In this document: positions 51,340 through 64,000 of the stretch, in pieces
Numbering within the stretch: the first letter of the stretch is position 1
How the letters are laid out: every line of letters begins with the position of its first letter
Assembly (NCBI RefSeq): GCF_036324505.1
Contig: NC_086352.1
Span: forward strand, 28,352,312-28,416,311
Source of the DNA: Eleginops maclovinus
Taxonomy: Eukaryota > Chordata > Actinopteri > Perciformes > Eleginopidae
DNA: 64,000 nt
Reading direction: 5' to 3'
Position numbers and translations under genes: made by a program
The notes under the pieces: model-generated
Seen by the model: only the letters and a program-made list of their open reading frames with translations
Database searches by the model: none
What the model was told of the DNA's origin: nothing

Positions 51340-53470
51340 GAACATTTTGGGATCTACCTGTGGTATTTTCTTTTGATGCCACTGAGATAGTAGCTACTTT
51401 TTCACTAGGAATTGTTAGGCTAGTCCTGTTAGCTGGCTAACGTAGCAATGATTTCCACAAGATGCGACGTGGTTAATTAAAGCTATAGCTGAGCCAATAG
51501 TGGTTCTCCACAAAGTGTGATGTACTCTAGAATCCAAATAACACTGATTCTAGAGTACAATGCTAGGTTAACTAAACATAAAACACAACACAGCAAACCA
51601 AGGGCTGTTTTGTCGGAAAACACACTGACTTACATTAAAGAAGTGCTTTCTTATATACCCAATTCAATTCCTCCTCTTATGTATTCTTGTATATCAATTT
51701 ATGTAAGAGCTCGACACAAATCATTATTATTTTTTCTTTGGAATTGTTTTTGTATGCTCTTTAGTAGATGTTATTGGGACCTAAGCACTCCCATTCTCCT
51801 CCTACATTCCTGCGTGCTGGCGATCCTTCGACACCATTATTCCTGGATGTCCTTGTTACATATAATATGAGGCATGTGGCATTTAAATAACACTTTGATA
51901 TTTACTGTTTCACGATTATTATTAACATAAGGAAACCTATTATTGACACAAGGCAGATTGGTGCTACAGTGTTTTGTAGCACTCATTACACTCTAGTGAA
52001 AACTGAAGAGTTACTAATGAACTCACAGAGGGATGTACAGAATTCTTAGAGCCAAGAATATGTAAATGAGCTTCTAGGCAAAATATGAAGTGTGTTTATG
52101 CATATATACAGAATAATGCTTACAAGCTTTCCCTCAGCCTAGTTTTATGTCTCTGTGGAAATGCGCAAATACAGGGTATAAATTGTTAAGTAAATGATTG
52201 AGTATTCCTCCACAGCAGTGATGTAACAGGCTGCTTTCATTAAAGGATCCCGATTTCCCTTTGGTTAATTATTCATCACAGCAATTTATGAGCGCTCAGT
52301 GTCTTCAGACTCCATCTCAACCTCTGTGGAGGGAAGTCGTGCCTTTCACTTTCCTGATTACTTAAAAAATTACTGTATATATTTGAGTTGCTTCTGATTT
52401 TCTGAGGTGATTTGTTGCTTATGTTTCTCAATCTATATATCTACCTAGAATATTTTGAATATCTTAAAGTGATTTTTTCATATCTTAGATAGATATCTTT
52501 TCTCCCTCGTTATTTTTATTTTTTTCCTTCTTCAGTGTGTTTGCATACTCACCAGTGGCATCCTGAAGTAATAAATCATCAACCTGTCGTGTATATTTCA
52601 ACATTTCAATTAAGAGAAGATCAAGCCTTAAGAATAACCTCACTGCAGACGGAAATTCTCATGTTCAGTTTATCTTCCAGGGCAGAATATGTTTTGGGAA
52701 AAAGACTATTGCGGGTTCTTCAGGGTTGTTATTAACATCAAGGTCTTCAGAGATTATTGCTGCAGGTTGCAAGGGGCTCAGTCACTGTGGGCTGCCCTAG
52801 TTTCATCATTAGGGCTGTTTTTATGGAGCTGGCTGGCAAACTAAATATAGCCGCACAGTGGGCTCACACAGCAGAAAGAACAACCAGCCCTTGTTGTTGT
52901 TGATGGTGATAAACGCAGAAGACACTGTGATGTAGATGAGTCAGAAAGACTGATTTTCTCAACTCAAACTTACTTAGAAAGAATTGATCTCTGATATATT
53001 GTTGTTGTGTTTGTAATATTGAGCACACTTAAACATGAATAATATAAAGCTGAGGAAATGTACACTTGTCAGCTTCACATTATTCATGTTGGCAACAAAA
53101 GTCAGACAACAAATAAAGTTTATGATGTATAAAATAATGCAGGCCAGTACGTGCACTGTAAAGTAGTTGCCATGATTTGCTTGACGAAATGAAATAGTAT
53201 TTTCAGACTTTTACTTGTAATTTATTGTTATTGCTGTCATGTAAGTATTGCCTTCAGCAGTAAGGTTTAAGTTTTTGTTTTGTATTTGTTGTTTGTAAGT
53301 ATCAATACAAACCAAAAAAGAAATCATTAATTATGGCCGTTATCTAATCAGTTATAGTAGAATCATTCATGATTGGTTTCTATATTTGCTTGAAATTTTC
53401 ATTGGTCTTCATTAATCTTGGAGTCAAATAAATGTCACATACAGTGTATTAGACAAACAAGCTTGTTTGA
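51340..53470. other. Intergenic DNA, no supported gene
   Basis: No supported gene. The 52210-52345 stretch (GGTTAATTATTCATCACAGC and neighbours) looks like conserved non-coding sequence by composition only. Confidence 0.35.
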
Positions 53471-53477
53471 GAAGCAT

Positions 53478-53960
53478 AGGGTTTGTTTCAATGGGCCAAT
53501 CTAATTACTTGTGTCAACAGTCCAATCAGAGGGCTTGTTTCAATGGACCAATCGGTGCATTTCTTTCTATGGACCATTCATAGTGCTCATTTTAGTGGAG
53601 CAATAAAATAGCTTGCTTCACTGTGCCAATCAAATGACTAGTTTCAATGACGAGAACAAAGAGTAGCTCCAGGGGACCAATCAGAAGACTTGTTGCAAGG
53701 GTCAGAGGGGAGGGCTTCTTTCAATGGCCCAATCAAATGGCTCCTTGGGTCAATCAGAAGGCTTGTTTCCATTTCCTAATAAGAGCGCTGTTTTACACTT
53801 GCCCATCAAAAGGCTCATTTAAACAGGCCAATCAATCTCAATTGACCAGCAGAGGGTTTGTTTTAATGAACAATAAAGAAGGTTCAATTGACCAATCCAA
53901 TAACTTGTTGCAATGAGCCAAATCAAAGGGCTTGTTGCAATCTACTGATCAAATGACTTC
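53478..53960. repeat. Degenerate ~26-bp minisatellite rich in CCAAT boxes
   Basis: About 18 imperfect head-to-tail units close to GGCTTGTTTCAATGGACCAA followed by TCARAG. Units vary from about 21 to 30 bases, one being longer. Nine exact CCAAT words fall in the array, mostly as CCAATCA, and nearly every unit keeps the GCTTGTTTCAATG half. Copies are well diverged, so the array is old. It lies far from any gene I can see. Confidence 0.85.
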
Positions 53961-54109
53961 TGTATTTTCTGGACAGGCAGACTGTAACATAACAAACGTA
54001 TCCTATCATATTTTATTGTCTTGCCGGTACCTGGATTGAACCTGCCTCTGCCAATCTTTTATGTCGAATTGAAGGGCTGTATTTGAAACTCCCTCTCGAG
54101 GGAACATTG

Positions 54110-54204
54110 GGATTTTAGTGTTTACAGACCATTTACATGCACAAAAACCTATATAACACAGTACATGAATGTGAACACCCCACAAAGCATAATAGGGCCC
54201 CTTT
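54110..54204 (+). repeat. TTAA-type MITE, 3' end only
   Basis: It reads TTACAGACCATTTACATGCA, CAAAAACCTATATAACACAG and then GCATAATAGGGCCCCTTT, followed by TTAA (54205-54208). This matches the last ~95 bases of the family. Confidence 0.75.
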
Positions 54205-54887
54205 TTAAATCCCAGAAAACTGCAGTAAGTGGCTTAGACATACCTCAGTCAGCATAATGGGAAGTTGGGGCAGTTTTGCACATGTGCAAAATATATCAGT
54301 TTTACGGTAGGGCGGTAGGACATGTGTTTCAGCCAGTGTTTAACCACAGAGTATAAGAGCGTGAAATGTAATTTCCCCTGAAGGTACATTTCACATGGCT
54401 TTGGTCTTCTCCAGTTACGTGAGTAAACGTGACTTGAAATTGCTTCCCTGAAAACAGGTCTGTTAATGACGGCAGCAAACAGACATGAAATTAGCTGTTT
54501 ATCATACCTCCATGCATTTCTAACCCCTCAATGTGTAAATCATCAGCTGGGCTCATCGAGGGCCAGTTTTTTTTTCTTCACACAAAATCTACGAATGACA
54601 AATGCTTTGGGAAGAAAAATAGTGACTCTCCGGGGGGGAAGTTTTTGAATCTTTTGAAGGTGACTTAGACTTTTTCCTGTTAGATTCAGAGCTGATTCAG
54701 AGCTGTAAGTCCTTTCAGACAGACCTGTGCCAGCTGTATTTTTAGCGGCTATAATCCTGTTAGTGAAGTTGATGCGTTTCAGATGAAAATCCAGGCAATG
54801 AAATCGAGTGTGTCTGTTCACTCACCTCAAAGACGGGAGGAGTGGCTGTCACAATGTGAGGGCAAATATCCTTGTGTGTGATGGCAG

Positions 54888-55002
<115 letters not shown>

Positions 55003-55019
55003 GCAGTAATCTCTCTTCT

Positions 55020-58000
55020 GACATAGCCGCTTCTCAATCTGTCTTTCTGCCCTGAGGCCTCTATTGCAGAGCTTATTCAATTTGCCTCCATCAAAATGCA
55101 ATTTCTCTGCTTTACCGTCACCACTCACCTCACCTCCATCCCCTCCTTCTCCTTTTCTTCTCCCCTCCCTCCTCCCTCCTTTAACATCCTTTTCCTCTTC
55201 TTATTTGACAGCTCTCTCTCTCTCTATCTCTGGCTGCCCTCCTCTCTCGTGTCATCTCATCTTTCTCCCCCTCTCTGCTTCATCTCTATGTTTTCCTCTC
55301 TGTATGGATCCTGATATTTCCCTGGGGTTCCTTGCCAGCCTGTCTTGTTTTGTTTCTCCCTGGATGATGGGGGAGACGGTGGTAACTTTAGCTCCTCACA
55401 ATAGATGCTCTCACATCAGAGGTTAGATATGATTGCGTATGAAAGAAGACGGAGGATGGCGTGAAGGTTTCCTGGCCTTGAGCCTCTCTCATGCTTCTGT
55501 ACGTAACTTGCTGAAAAAAGATCTGTACGGATCGGTTTACTGCTTCATAAAAAAAATGAGGATATGCATGTAAAATGGTTTTAAATGGGGCACTTTAAAA
55601 GGCACACTACACAGAGTTTCATCATGAAAGGATTTCAACACTTATTCCACTAGAGAAACAAAATTGATTGGGTATGAACCTTGTTCATGTAATATAATAA
55701 TATAATTAAATCAGAACAGAAAAATGTCATAGGGTATATAGTTGGTGTATTTCCAGTTGAAGTTTCCATATGGTGAGCTGTGGGGGTCAAAATGTATTAA
55801 TGTGAGTGCAGTTCAACCACCATTAAGATTATAAAACAGAATTCAGATGTACGCAGATATTATAAACCTACATGAAACTATCATGACATATTCCAAGAGG
55901 CAGAGCTAGCAGTTGAGGTGTATGCTCACAGCAAGTATAAATAAATTTGGTCTTTTCTATGTGGCTCTCTACAGAGGTTACATGTTTGCTAATGGCCCAA
56001 TTTTTGCTTCTGAAAAGAGCGGCAATGTACAAACAAAGTACATTCCAACAAATCACCCTTACATCCTCTTGTAATTCCAGTACGGATGTTTACCATGAAC
56101 TGCATAGCAGTGAAAAGGCAAAGAGAGCTTTGGAATCGGTATGAGCTGTATGTGTCGAACCATCACTCCCTCGCTGTAACGGCATACTTAATCCATGAGA
56201 AATATTCTGCACTCGATCACTTTATATGAGGTGAAATTGCAGGAAAGGCATTTTCTCCGTGACAGTGCTTTGTTGATGCTTTAGCTAAGTTTCAGGAAAT
56301 TGTCTGAATTCATGCCATTAATTCAGAAATATTGTAAAAGCCCTTTGATTTCATATGCCTTTTTTTGCTACATCACATGTAGTTGTTTCATCTCCCCCAA
56401 AGTGAAGTAAATACTATTATTTTGAACTTGTGATTATTCATGATTTCTAAAAGATGGGTATTGTGTCCAATTTCAGCTGTGTACTTATTTGTTTTTTATG
56501 GTTTTATTAATACTGTTATTAATACTATTAATACATAAACAGTTTTCCTTAGCTTGTCCCTGATCCCCTTTTTCTGTTCTTAATGTCATTTTACAGATTT
56601 TGGCAGCACAGTTTACAGTTGACCGGTACTGAGAAAACTAATTGGAACACATACCCAATTCTGGGCGGGCCAAGGTTTTTTTTCTATTTGAATATTTCTT
56701 CCAATTAAGGTTCAAAGGCATTCATTAAAAAGGCTAATTCTGTTTTATACATTGATGTTTATTTAAAACTCAAAAGTTTTGGAAAAAATTATTAACTCAA
56801 CTCTGAACAGTATTTTTATTTATTAATGTGTGTATTTTAATGATAAACCTTCTTGAACAAACCCAAATCCATTAAAAAAATTAACTTTCTGCTCTGACAT
56901 TTAAATTACACTGCTAATGCGTCATTACTAATTAGGTTAATCAGTGAATATGGTGGAAACAAATAGATGTACTAAATAGATTGATAGAACAATGCTGTTT
57001 ATTTTTAATGCTGTGTGGAAATTAATGAGAGTAACAACATCAGTTTGATAGATTGTATTAGAAATGAGGTGGTGTATGCAGGAGTCTTCAAGTCCCTTTG
57101 CAGTTGCTAACAATTGCTGGAAATAGTCTAGGATACTTTTTCCCTTGTTAAACAATATGCCCCAACACATTTAATGTCGGACGTCTCTAAGGTCTTCATG
57201 AGTCCCACCAGCTGCAAGTGATAATGAACATCAACAAACAGGACAACGGTTTCTGTAAACTCACAAGGAAACACTCACCTCTTGTGTCATCTCTCTTTAA
57301 TAAAAACTCAATACCGCAGAGCAGTAATACATAACACTCTATCACATTTGCTTCAATAATTACTGGCTATTCAGAAAGCAGACTAATGAGAATGGCTCCA
57401 AGCTAATGATATGGCTGCGTCAATTGACCCTACAAAGTCTCATCACCTTCCCTTTATAACTCTTGCTACACATTTATGGTGGCGAATGTATCCGCTAGTT
57501 TTGCGGATAAAAGAGCTCTTTAGAGTTGAGTGACCATCGATTTCAGCTAAGACGACCATGTAACCTATAAGGTAGCTGTACATTGCTAGCTGATTACATG
57601 TGAGTCAGCTTAAAAACAGCAAAATAGTCTAGAATGTTAATTTGATGAGGCCACATACACACTTTATTGTGCTGTGAAGTCAGCTAGTTAGCCAGGGATG
57701 CTAATGTCTGTAAACATCTAATTCTTATACTTTTGTTCTTGTATTTATTTTTGGTTTTAATAAGTTCAAACACAATGGCCTCTCTGTGTTGAAAAGGGTT
57801 GTGGAGGACGTTTGGTGCAAAGCCTTGCAGTCAAAACGGCCAGTCATTTGTTTGTTTTCTATTGCTACCTTCTCTGCTAGTGGTAGTATAGCTTGAGCTG
57901 CTTAATACAGCTGTCATCTGATTGGTTGCACATCAAAAGGTCAGTGTTAAGTAGGTCAAAGCTGAAATAATTAGAACTTGCAGCGCAGCGCTCAGCGAAG

Positions 58001-61000
58001 GGTGCCGAGAGTAGCGCTTCTGCTTAGTTGGACGGCACTGCTCTTGTCATAGAAACACAACAGCAACTTCAGCGTCTTTTTACAGCATATTGTGTTTACA
58101 CTCAATAGAACTCCAAAAAATGTAATACAGGGGGGGGGGGGAACGCTATCACACAATAAAGTCTTTCACACAATCATCCATTTAAATTCAGCTACAATAC
58201 TATGTCTATCAAACAACGCCAGCATCACATGTACTGAAGAAAGCAATAGTGCATGCCAGCCAGTCCAGCCATAACAAGTAAGGGATAATGTGCAGCGAGG
58301 CAGTCAACACTGAAAATTGATATCCCTAAAATCCCATTCTCTTGTGATTTTTTTTAAAAGAAAGCAAATCAATGGAAAATGCATGAAATAGTGCAAAGAA
58401 CCACATGGATACAGGAAGAAAAAAGGAATAGATTCTGGGAAAAATTCACACATTTTCTCAAGGTTATTGGAGTGTGCTTGTCTCTGCTGTTCTTGAGTAA
58501 AGACAACGCTCCCACACTGTTCTCCAGGGGCTTTCTGATAGGCTGGCTCACTGCTAAGATGTTACCATGTGAAGGAATGCTAACAAAGACAGATTGCCTT
58601 AAACACAACTCATGGTGCATCGGAGCGCTGCTTTACCTCGCAAAATTGGTTCAAGAATAACAATGTACAATAGATAAATATGGATGTGATGAAATCTAAG
58701 AGAATAGTTATTTAATGGGGCTGAAATCAAGATGCAAAATCCCAGTTAAGGACTGTGATTGATAGAATAAACTTTCCCTCCGTAAAGTTGAAGCTAAGAA
58801 CGTTTTTTTACTTTTTATGTACCTTTGTAACAATATGCCACTTCTCATACATCTATTTGTGCCTTAACGTTTACCCAATGTTCTTGCGTTGATCAACTGA
58901 AAATCAATTTGTATTGTTTTTTTCTCTGATACTTTGCAGTGCACAACAATCTCCATTGTGATGAATGAAGTTCTATCTTATCTATAGAGGAGTAAGCTGT
59001 GTTCAGCCCAGCACCGCTCCAACATTGAAAGCTAGAGTAAACTGGTGCCCAAACGTCCTATCCAACATATCGGAAGCTGTTTTCTTTACATAGGTGTTTG
59101 ACATGTTGAAGAGTGGAGCTATATACCAACATCTCTTCGAAGTCCCATCCTCTACATTCATTTTCCAGCTTTGCACCGTTATCAACTCGCTGGATAAATC
59201 TTACGCTATATTCTAACCAAATCAAGTTTTGCCTAGCTTAGCTCGCTTCAAGTGTTATAATAAACCCATCGGAGTGACACTCATTTGATTGACCCATTTT
59301 GTTTGAATGGCAATAGGGTCCATCTCGCGGGAGTGTTGGATAATGTAGCAGTAATTGACCGTAGTACATTCTGATGCCTCTGTTCAATAATACAGTGGAA
59401 GACTTTAACTCTTCATTGCTCTATATTCACAGTGCACAACATTTAAAAAAAAAAAACGTTTGCCAGGTCAGAAGAGGTACTATTTTGGCCATGTTTGCCA
59501 TGTTGCCTCATTTGTGGCACCTTACAAAGGGAATATTAGCATTATACAACCCCCAAAGCTTTGCTCCTGTTTCCAAAAAACATTTATTTTTGAGATTCTG
59601 GAAAACCTCAACATGGATGTAGTTCTATAAAAGCTCCATTTTCAGTGACCAAAACTGTATTTTGGGTTTGGAAGAAAGGCCAAAATACATAGAAAAGCTA
59701 CATTTAATAAAATATATGGTACATGCAGACTTTAGGTTTCCAAACCAAGCATAAACAAGGGTTGGTTTTAGAAAGTGCCAACTTAACTCTACTTTGACAC
59801 AACCCTCTGAAATACAATAACTACCCCATGACAGACTTTATGTGGCCAATTTGGTATTTTGGCCTAAAATAATAGGATTTACTTTATTTTAATAAGTTGT
59901 AGTAGCTGTAGACTTTAAGCGAGTTGAGCATTTTTCAAACACAGTGGGATATTTTATTTAAGTCCCATTACAGAGTGAATGATGAAACATAAAGGTCACA
60001 GAACAAAGATCAGTTGAAAGGTTTTCTTGGAAAGGACAGATAGTGGTTTTCCTGATACTGCAGTAACCCTTGTGGCACATTGTTGGCGGCCTGTTTGCTG
60101 TGTTCCGCTCCATCACACTGATCACAGCTGACAGAAGCACCTAAAGCTGCTGAGCCACGGCTCCTGTACTAGCCAATATCGACTGGCTGGTCATTAAGGC
60201 TCTCAGGCACCTAAATTGAGCTGAGACACAAAACGCACAATGCTTGAAATAGGATTCCTAGAGTGAATTGACTCTAAATCATCGTTGCACTACACACCAT
60301 GCCACACTGTAGTCAGGAATATCAAAGCAGTTGCTTCCAATTAGCTGTCAAATGCAACATTTTGACTGTGAAATTGGATAAAATCGTCATCCAAAGGAGT
60401 TGTTTCATAATAAAATTGTGTGTTTTTTATTCAACTCAATTACCCTAAAACAGCTTGATCTGCTTTTACATCAATAGATATATTCCTACATTCAGCATGA
60501 TCCAATTGTCACACAGTTAGTCTGAAAAGAAGTTTGAGGCTGGACAAGGTTTTCATGGTGCTTTTTGTTCAAATTACTCAAACGGCCCTGTAGAGGTCAT
60601 TGTATTTCACACATTACAAACAACAGATCGAGACTGCCAGTCTGCATTTTGGTATTTTCCCCTGACTTCCTGTGGAAGTAGAAATTAGTCTTTGTGTGTC
60701 TTCTCAGAAAAATATCTCCCTAAGTTATTTAATATACCTCTTGCCTTTTCAATTTAGACTCCAAATCCCCATTTTTGTTTCGAGGAAATTGTGTGAATAC
60801 TCCACTAAAAGTATTTTGGAAAACTTAGATAATCATTGTCAGTGGTGGTATCATCATATGCTGATTCTTTACAATTTATTCAGATTTTTAAATGTATTTA
60901 TGTTTCTTCACTTGGATGTTTGAGCTCCACTGTGCACAATTATTTTTGTATGACTTTGATATCACGTTCAACTGCTAATGGAGAAAAAAGTGTCTCTGTG

Positions 61001-61800
61001 CTAACCTCCAATCTTATTTTAATAAATGTACAAGCAATTTTGTGACTAGTTTCAAAGCCAATCAGTGGTCCAATAGGGAGCTTGCACAAGTGTTGTAATT
61101 CCATTGAAACACAGGCAGACACAAGTGGCTTTCTCTTAATGGGTTTATTTGCCTCCAGGTCCACTGTGAAAACCAAACATAAACACAGTATAAATGACAA
61201 ACGTGATAGTGTTGAACACACAATAGCATGCACAGCATTAGCAAAGTAATTAATAGTAAATAAAGACTGACATAAAAAAATACCTCGTTGGCTGCATGCA
61301 CTGAAACAGAGGGAAATATTCTTCTCTCCTTATTAACCTTACCAGAATAAACTTTAACTAATGGAGCTATAAAGTGTCCGTGCATCTCGCTGTCTTGAAG
61401 CTTGTTCCTCTTTTAATCACGAGAGCACAGCACAACGAGATGTGAGCTTGGATTTCAAAATAAAAGACTCCTGAACACATTAAACATGATAACAGTTACA
61501 AAAAACACAAAATATTATATTAGATATTAATTTACAATAAAAATTTAAAAAATCAGTGAAGTAGGAGACATCTTGTTCAGTAGAATTTGAATTTTTCAAC
61601 AATTTTCATATAAAATGATCAGAACCTTTTTGTTTTAAATCAATATCAGGGTATAAACTGTTTTATAAGCAACAAAACACGTCCTTAGGCATCTGTAAGA
61701 AAGTAGCTAACTCCCAACAATAATACCATATTAAAAAAAACCCAACCTTGACAGAATATCTATATATATCGAGTTGTCTATTGACACATGGAGTTGACGG
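55020..61800. other. Intergenic DNA, no supported gene
   Basis: Nearly 7 kb in which I can support no gene or mobile element. It contains a pyrimidine-rich tract at 55130-55300 and a poly-G run of about 10 near 58131. Composition is AT-rich with only short open frames. Confidence 0.4.
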
Positions 61801-61849
61801 TTCAACATTAGCATTCATTTGGGAGCATGTTCCTGACTCTTTTGATGAA

Positions 61850-61960
61850 TATTGCCTCTCCTTTTAGGTGTGTTTTGGTCTCCGCTGACTCCTCAGAGTA
61901 AACATCTGGCTCATCAGCTGCTAAGTGCTCTAAGTTCACCAGCTTGCTGCAAACTGTATC
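61850..61960. repeat. Dispersed repeat fragment shared with 17365-17440
   Basis: TTTTGGTCTCCGCTGACTCC, then CATCTGGCTCATCAGCTGCT, matches the segment upstream of c1qtnf4 with several differences. An 84-codon open frame on the minus strand here is most likely a by-product of the repeat. Confidence 0.5.
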
Positions 61961-62059
61961 AGTCTGCTGTATCATGCACAGCAGGTAGCGTACAGTAGCT
62001 TTACAGAGCTTTTCACTGCAGGCAGCAGTTGTGGAAAATAAGACCCATGAGAGGGATTT

Positions 62060-64000
62060 CATTTATTCTTATTCTTATTCTTTATTAGGATCCCCATTAG
62101 CACTAGCATAAGCGTTGGCTATTCTTCCTGGGGTCCTCACACACACACACAGAACAAACATTAAACAAAACTAAAAGCAAAATAGAACAACTCATTTCAT
62201 CATATGAACAATGGTATATGAAGGGAAACAAAAATGGTCATCACATTTTAGCCATCATCACAAGGCCAAACCACAGGCACAGTTACATTTTACTCTGTAA
62301 TGCTCATATAATGTTTTAGCAACCTTTTGAAATGTATTTGAGAATTTTCCTGAATTATGTGGACTGGTAACGAGTTCCAGCTGACCATGGCTCTGTACAT
62401 GACTGTTTTCTGTCTGATATTTGATTTAGATGTTGGTAATACGAACCTTCTTTCTATTGCATGTCTTGTTTGATAGTTATGTTGAGTGTACTGCGATATA
62501 AACCTTTGTGATAATATATGTGGTAAGTGTGTCACTGTAATATTCCTAACAAAATTTAACAAAGTATAAGTGGACCTCTGTCTGACACTCAACCATTTAA
62601 GGGTCTCCAACATTTCAGTCACTCTGGTTCTGTAGGAGCACTGCAGTGCACATCGTGCTGCCTTATTTTGAGCTACTTGTAGTTTGTCTAGATCTTTTTC
62701 TGCAGCACTAGACCAAATAACAAAACAGTAATCAAGCTGTGACAGAACCAAAGCATCTAGAACTTGTCTACGGACATCTTTTGGCAGATATTTTACAATT
62801 CTTTTAACAAGTGACACACCCCTTCCCATTTTACATACAACATTATCAATTTGTTTAGACCAAGATAATTTTTGATCCAGAGTTATACCTAACAATTTCG
62901 TTTCCTTGACCTGTGCAATTTCAATATGGTTTAAATGTAATAGCAACTTAGGTTCACCTTTTAACTGATGATTTGATCCTATTATTAAAGATTTGGTTTT
63001 TCCAGCATTAAGTACTAACTTATTATTTATGACCCACTCTGAGATCTGTTCTAGATCCTTGTTCATACAGTGACTCAGCTCACTTGTAGATGAAGCTGCT
63101 CCATATATTGTCGAGTCATCTGCATACATTACAATTTTGGATTCTTGTAGCACTAATGGTAGATCATTTGTAAAAATAGAAAATAAAAGTGGCCCCAAAC
63201 AACTACCCTGAGGAACTCCACAAGTGACTGACTTAATCTTTGACAAACTTCCATTAAAAAAAACAGTTTGACATCGATTGGTCAAGTAACTTTCTACCCA
63301 CCTCAGCGCATTCAGATTAAAACCATATTGTTTTAGCTTGTGCAACAACAATGGATGATCAATGACATCAAAGGCAGAACTAAAATCAAGTAGTACTGCA
63401 CCCACTAACTTCCTATCATCTACTTCCACCTTCCAGTCATCGGTCATTTGTGTTAAAGCAGTACATGTTGAATGGCCCGGCCGGAAAGCATGTTGATAAT
63501 CACTGTTAAGATTGTTACCTTCAAAGTATTTTTGTATTTGGTTAAAAATTATTCTCTCCATTATCTTTCCTAATGCTGGTAACAAACTTATTGGGCGGCT
63601 ATTTGTACCAGAAAATGGTCCAGCTGGATTTTTTGCAAGTGGAATAATTTTTGCTATTTTCCATGCCTGTGGGCAAATACATTGTTCAATACTCAAATTG
63701 ATGATATAGCAGATAGGCTCTGCAACCAAATTAGCAACATATCTAAGAAATTTACCATCTAAATTATCCACACCTGGCGGTTTATCATTACATTTACCTA
63801 GAAGACATTCAACATCTGCAATTGTCACTTTCTCTATTTTGAATTTACAATTCTTATTTTCCATAATTAAATCATTTATTAGAGAAGTGGAGTTCCTATT
63901 TATAGGTTGCTTCATATTTCTCCTGAGATCATTCACTTTATCAAGAAAGTAATCATTCAAATAATTAGCCATTTGTACTGGTTTAGTCAAGAATTTCCCT
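62060..64000 (-). mobile_element. LINE (non-LTR retrotransposon), 3' part, continues past the window edge
   Basis: The minus strand carries the reverse transcriptase gene described separately, then a ~230-base 3' UTR that ends GGGGATCCTAATAAAG and a short tandem tail of GAATAA-like units (62060-62090). Such simple-repeat tails are usual for LINEs lacking poly(A). The 5' part lies outside the window. Confidence 0.85.
62290..64000 (-). CDS. LINE ORF2 reverse transcriptase, C-terminal part, open frame (partial)
   Basis: The frame is open from the window edge to the stop at 62290-62292, at least 570 residues, with no internal stop. The reverse transcriptase motifs appear in order: NSRPISLLPALGKIMERI, then AFRPGHSTCTAL, the motif A Asp in LLDFSSAFDVIDH, GVPQGSCLGPLLFSIFTNDL, and the catalytic YADD box at 63115-63126. 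The thumb and a C-terminal region (QLDYCFVIWSS, then RAMVSWNSLPVHI) follow. It copies the element's RNA into DNA at the target site. The expected endonuclease domain would be upstream. It belongs to the Jockey/CR1/L2-like assemblage in style; I cannot name the clade. The frame runs through the edge, so no start codon is claimed. Confidence 0.92.
   Translation of the reverse strand, partial: GKFLTKPVQMANYLNDYFLDKVNDLRRNMKQPINRNSTSLINDLIMENKNCKFKIEKVTIADVECLLGKCNDKPPGVDNLDGKFLRYVANLVAEPICYIINLSIEQCICPQAWKIAKIIPLAKNPAGPFSGTNSRPISLLPALGKIMERIIFNQIQKYFEGNNLNSDYQHAFRPGHSTCTALTQMTDDWKVEVDDRKLVGAVLLDFSSAFDVIDHPLLLHKLKQYGFNLNALRWVESYLTNRCQTVFFNGSLSKIKSVTCGVPQGSCLGPLLFSIFTNDLPLVLQESKIVMYADDSTIYGAASSTSELSHCMNKDLEQISEWVINNKLVLNAGKTKSLIIGSNHQLKGEPKLLLHLNHIEIAQVKETKLLGITLDQKLSWSKQIDNVVCKMGRGVSLVKRIVKYLPKDVRRQVLDALVLSQLDYCFVIWSSAAEKDLDKLQVAQNKAARCALQCSYRTRVTEMLETLKWLSVRQRSTYTLLNFVRNITVTHLPHILSQRFISQYTQHNYQTRHAIERRFVLPTSKSNIRQKTVMYRAMVSWNSLPVHIIQENSQIHFKRLLKHYMSITE

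Noticed and set aside
53647..53916. 89-codon frame in the CCAAT minisatellite
   Set aside because: Its residues follow the tandem repeat unit; it is a by-product of the array.
53478..53960. CRISPR-like array of short repeats
   Set aside because: Units are imperfect, contiguous and without unique spacers, in a vertebrate genome; it is a minisatellite.
61808..62062. 84-codon minus-strand frame that looks codon-like
   Set aside because: The segment is partly shared with 17365-17440, a dispersed repeat, and no domain is recognisable.

Overview
This window is nuclear DNA from a ray-finned fish. It holds split vertebrate genes with GT-AG introns, long (CA)n microsatellites, and many DNA transposons and MITEs of types common in teleosts. 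A percomorph-like teleost is my guess from the repeat types; the window does not prove it. I saw no bacterial, phage or viral genes and no CRISPR array.

The left 20 kb is the gene-bearing part. ptpmt1 (+, 566-4258, four coding exons) and ndufs3 (+, 5665-9162, seven coding exons) lie head to tail. Both make mitochondrial inner-membrane or matrix proteins: a cardiolipin-pathway phosphatase and a complex I subunit. Each has an ETS-type motif near its start, and ndufs3 also has a YY1-like motif over its start codon. c1qtnf4 follows on the minus strand (20355-19024, two coding exons) and encodes a secreted protein with two C1q domains. The order and orientation PTPMT1(+) NDUFS3(+) C1QTNF4(-) match human 11p11.2, but KBTBD4 and FAM180B, which lie among them in human, are not visible here.

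The rest (about 20.5-64 kb) contains no host gene I can support. It is built largely from transposable elements. A near-intact hAT element (11035-14523) lies between ndufs3 and c1qtnf4, with an exact 8-bp target duplication and one frameshift. A second hAT (42710-49386, ZBED type, decayed) carries three later insertions in its intron: a 743-bp MITE, a 741-bp MITE and a 2.7-kb hAT with a nearly complete transposase reading frame. About eleven copies of one TTAA-flanked MITE family are scattered on both strands. A 5'-truncated LINE with target duplications lies at 38.7-39.1 kb, and a LINE with an open reverse transcriptase frame runs off the right edge.

Other structure includes a degenerate 26-bp minisatellite rich in CCAAT boxes (53478-53960), several (CA/TG)n tracts, a 23-base G run, a tRNA-derived SINE and a few unexplained single-copy-looking stretches that could be regulatory. 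I found no clearly new biological system. The strongest unusual items are the four-element nested hAT island, the nearly intact transposases (one with a PCNA-binding-type motif) and the CCAAT minisatellite.
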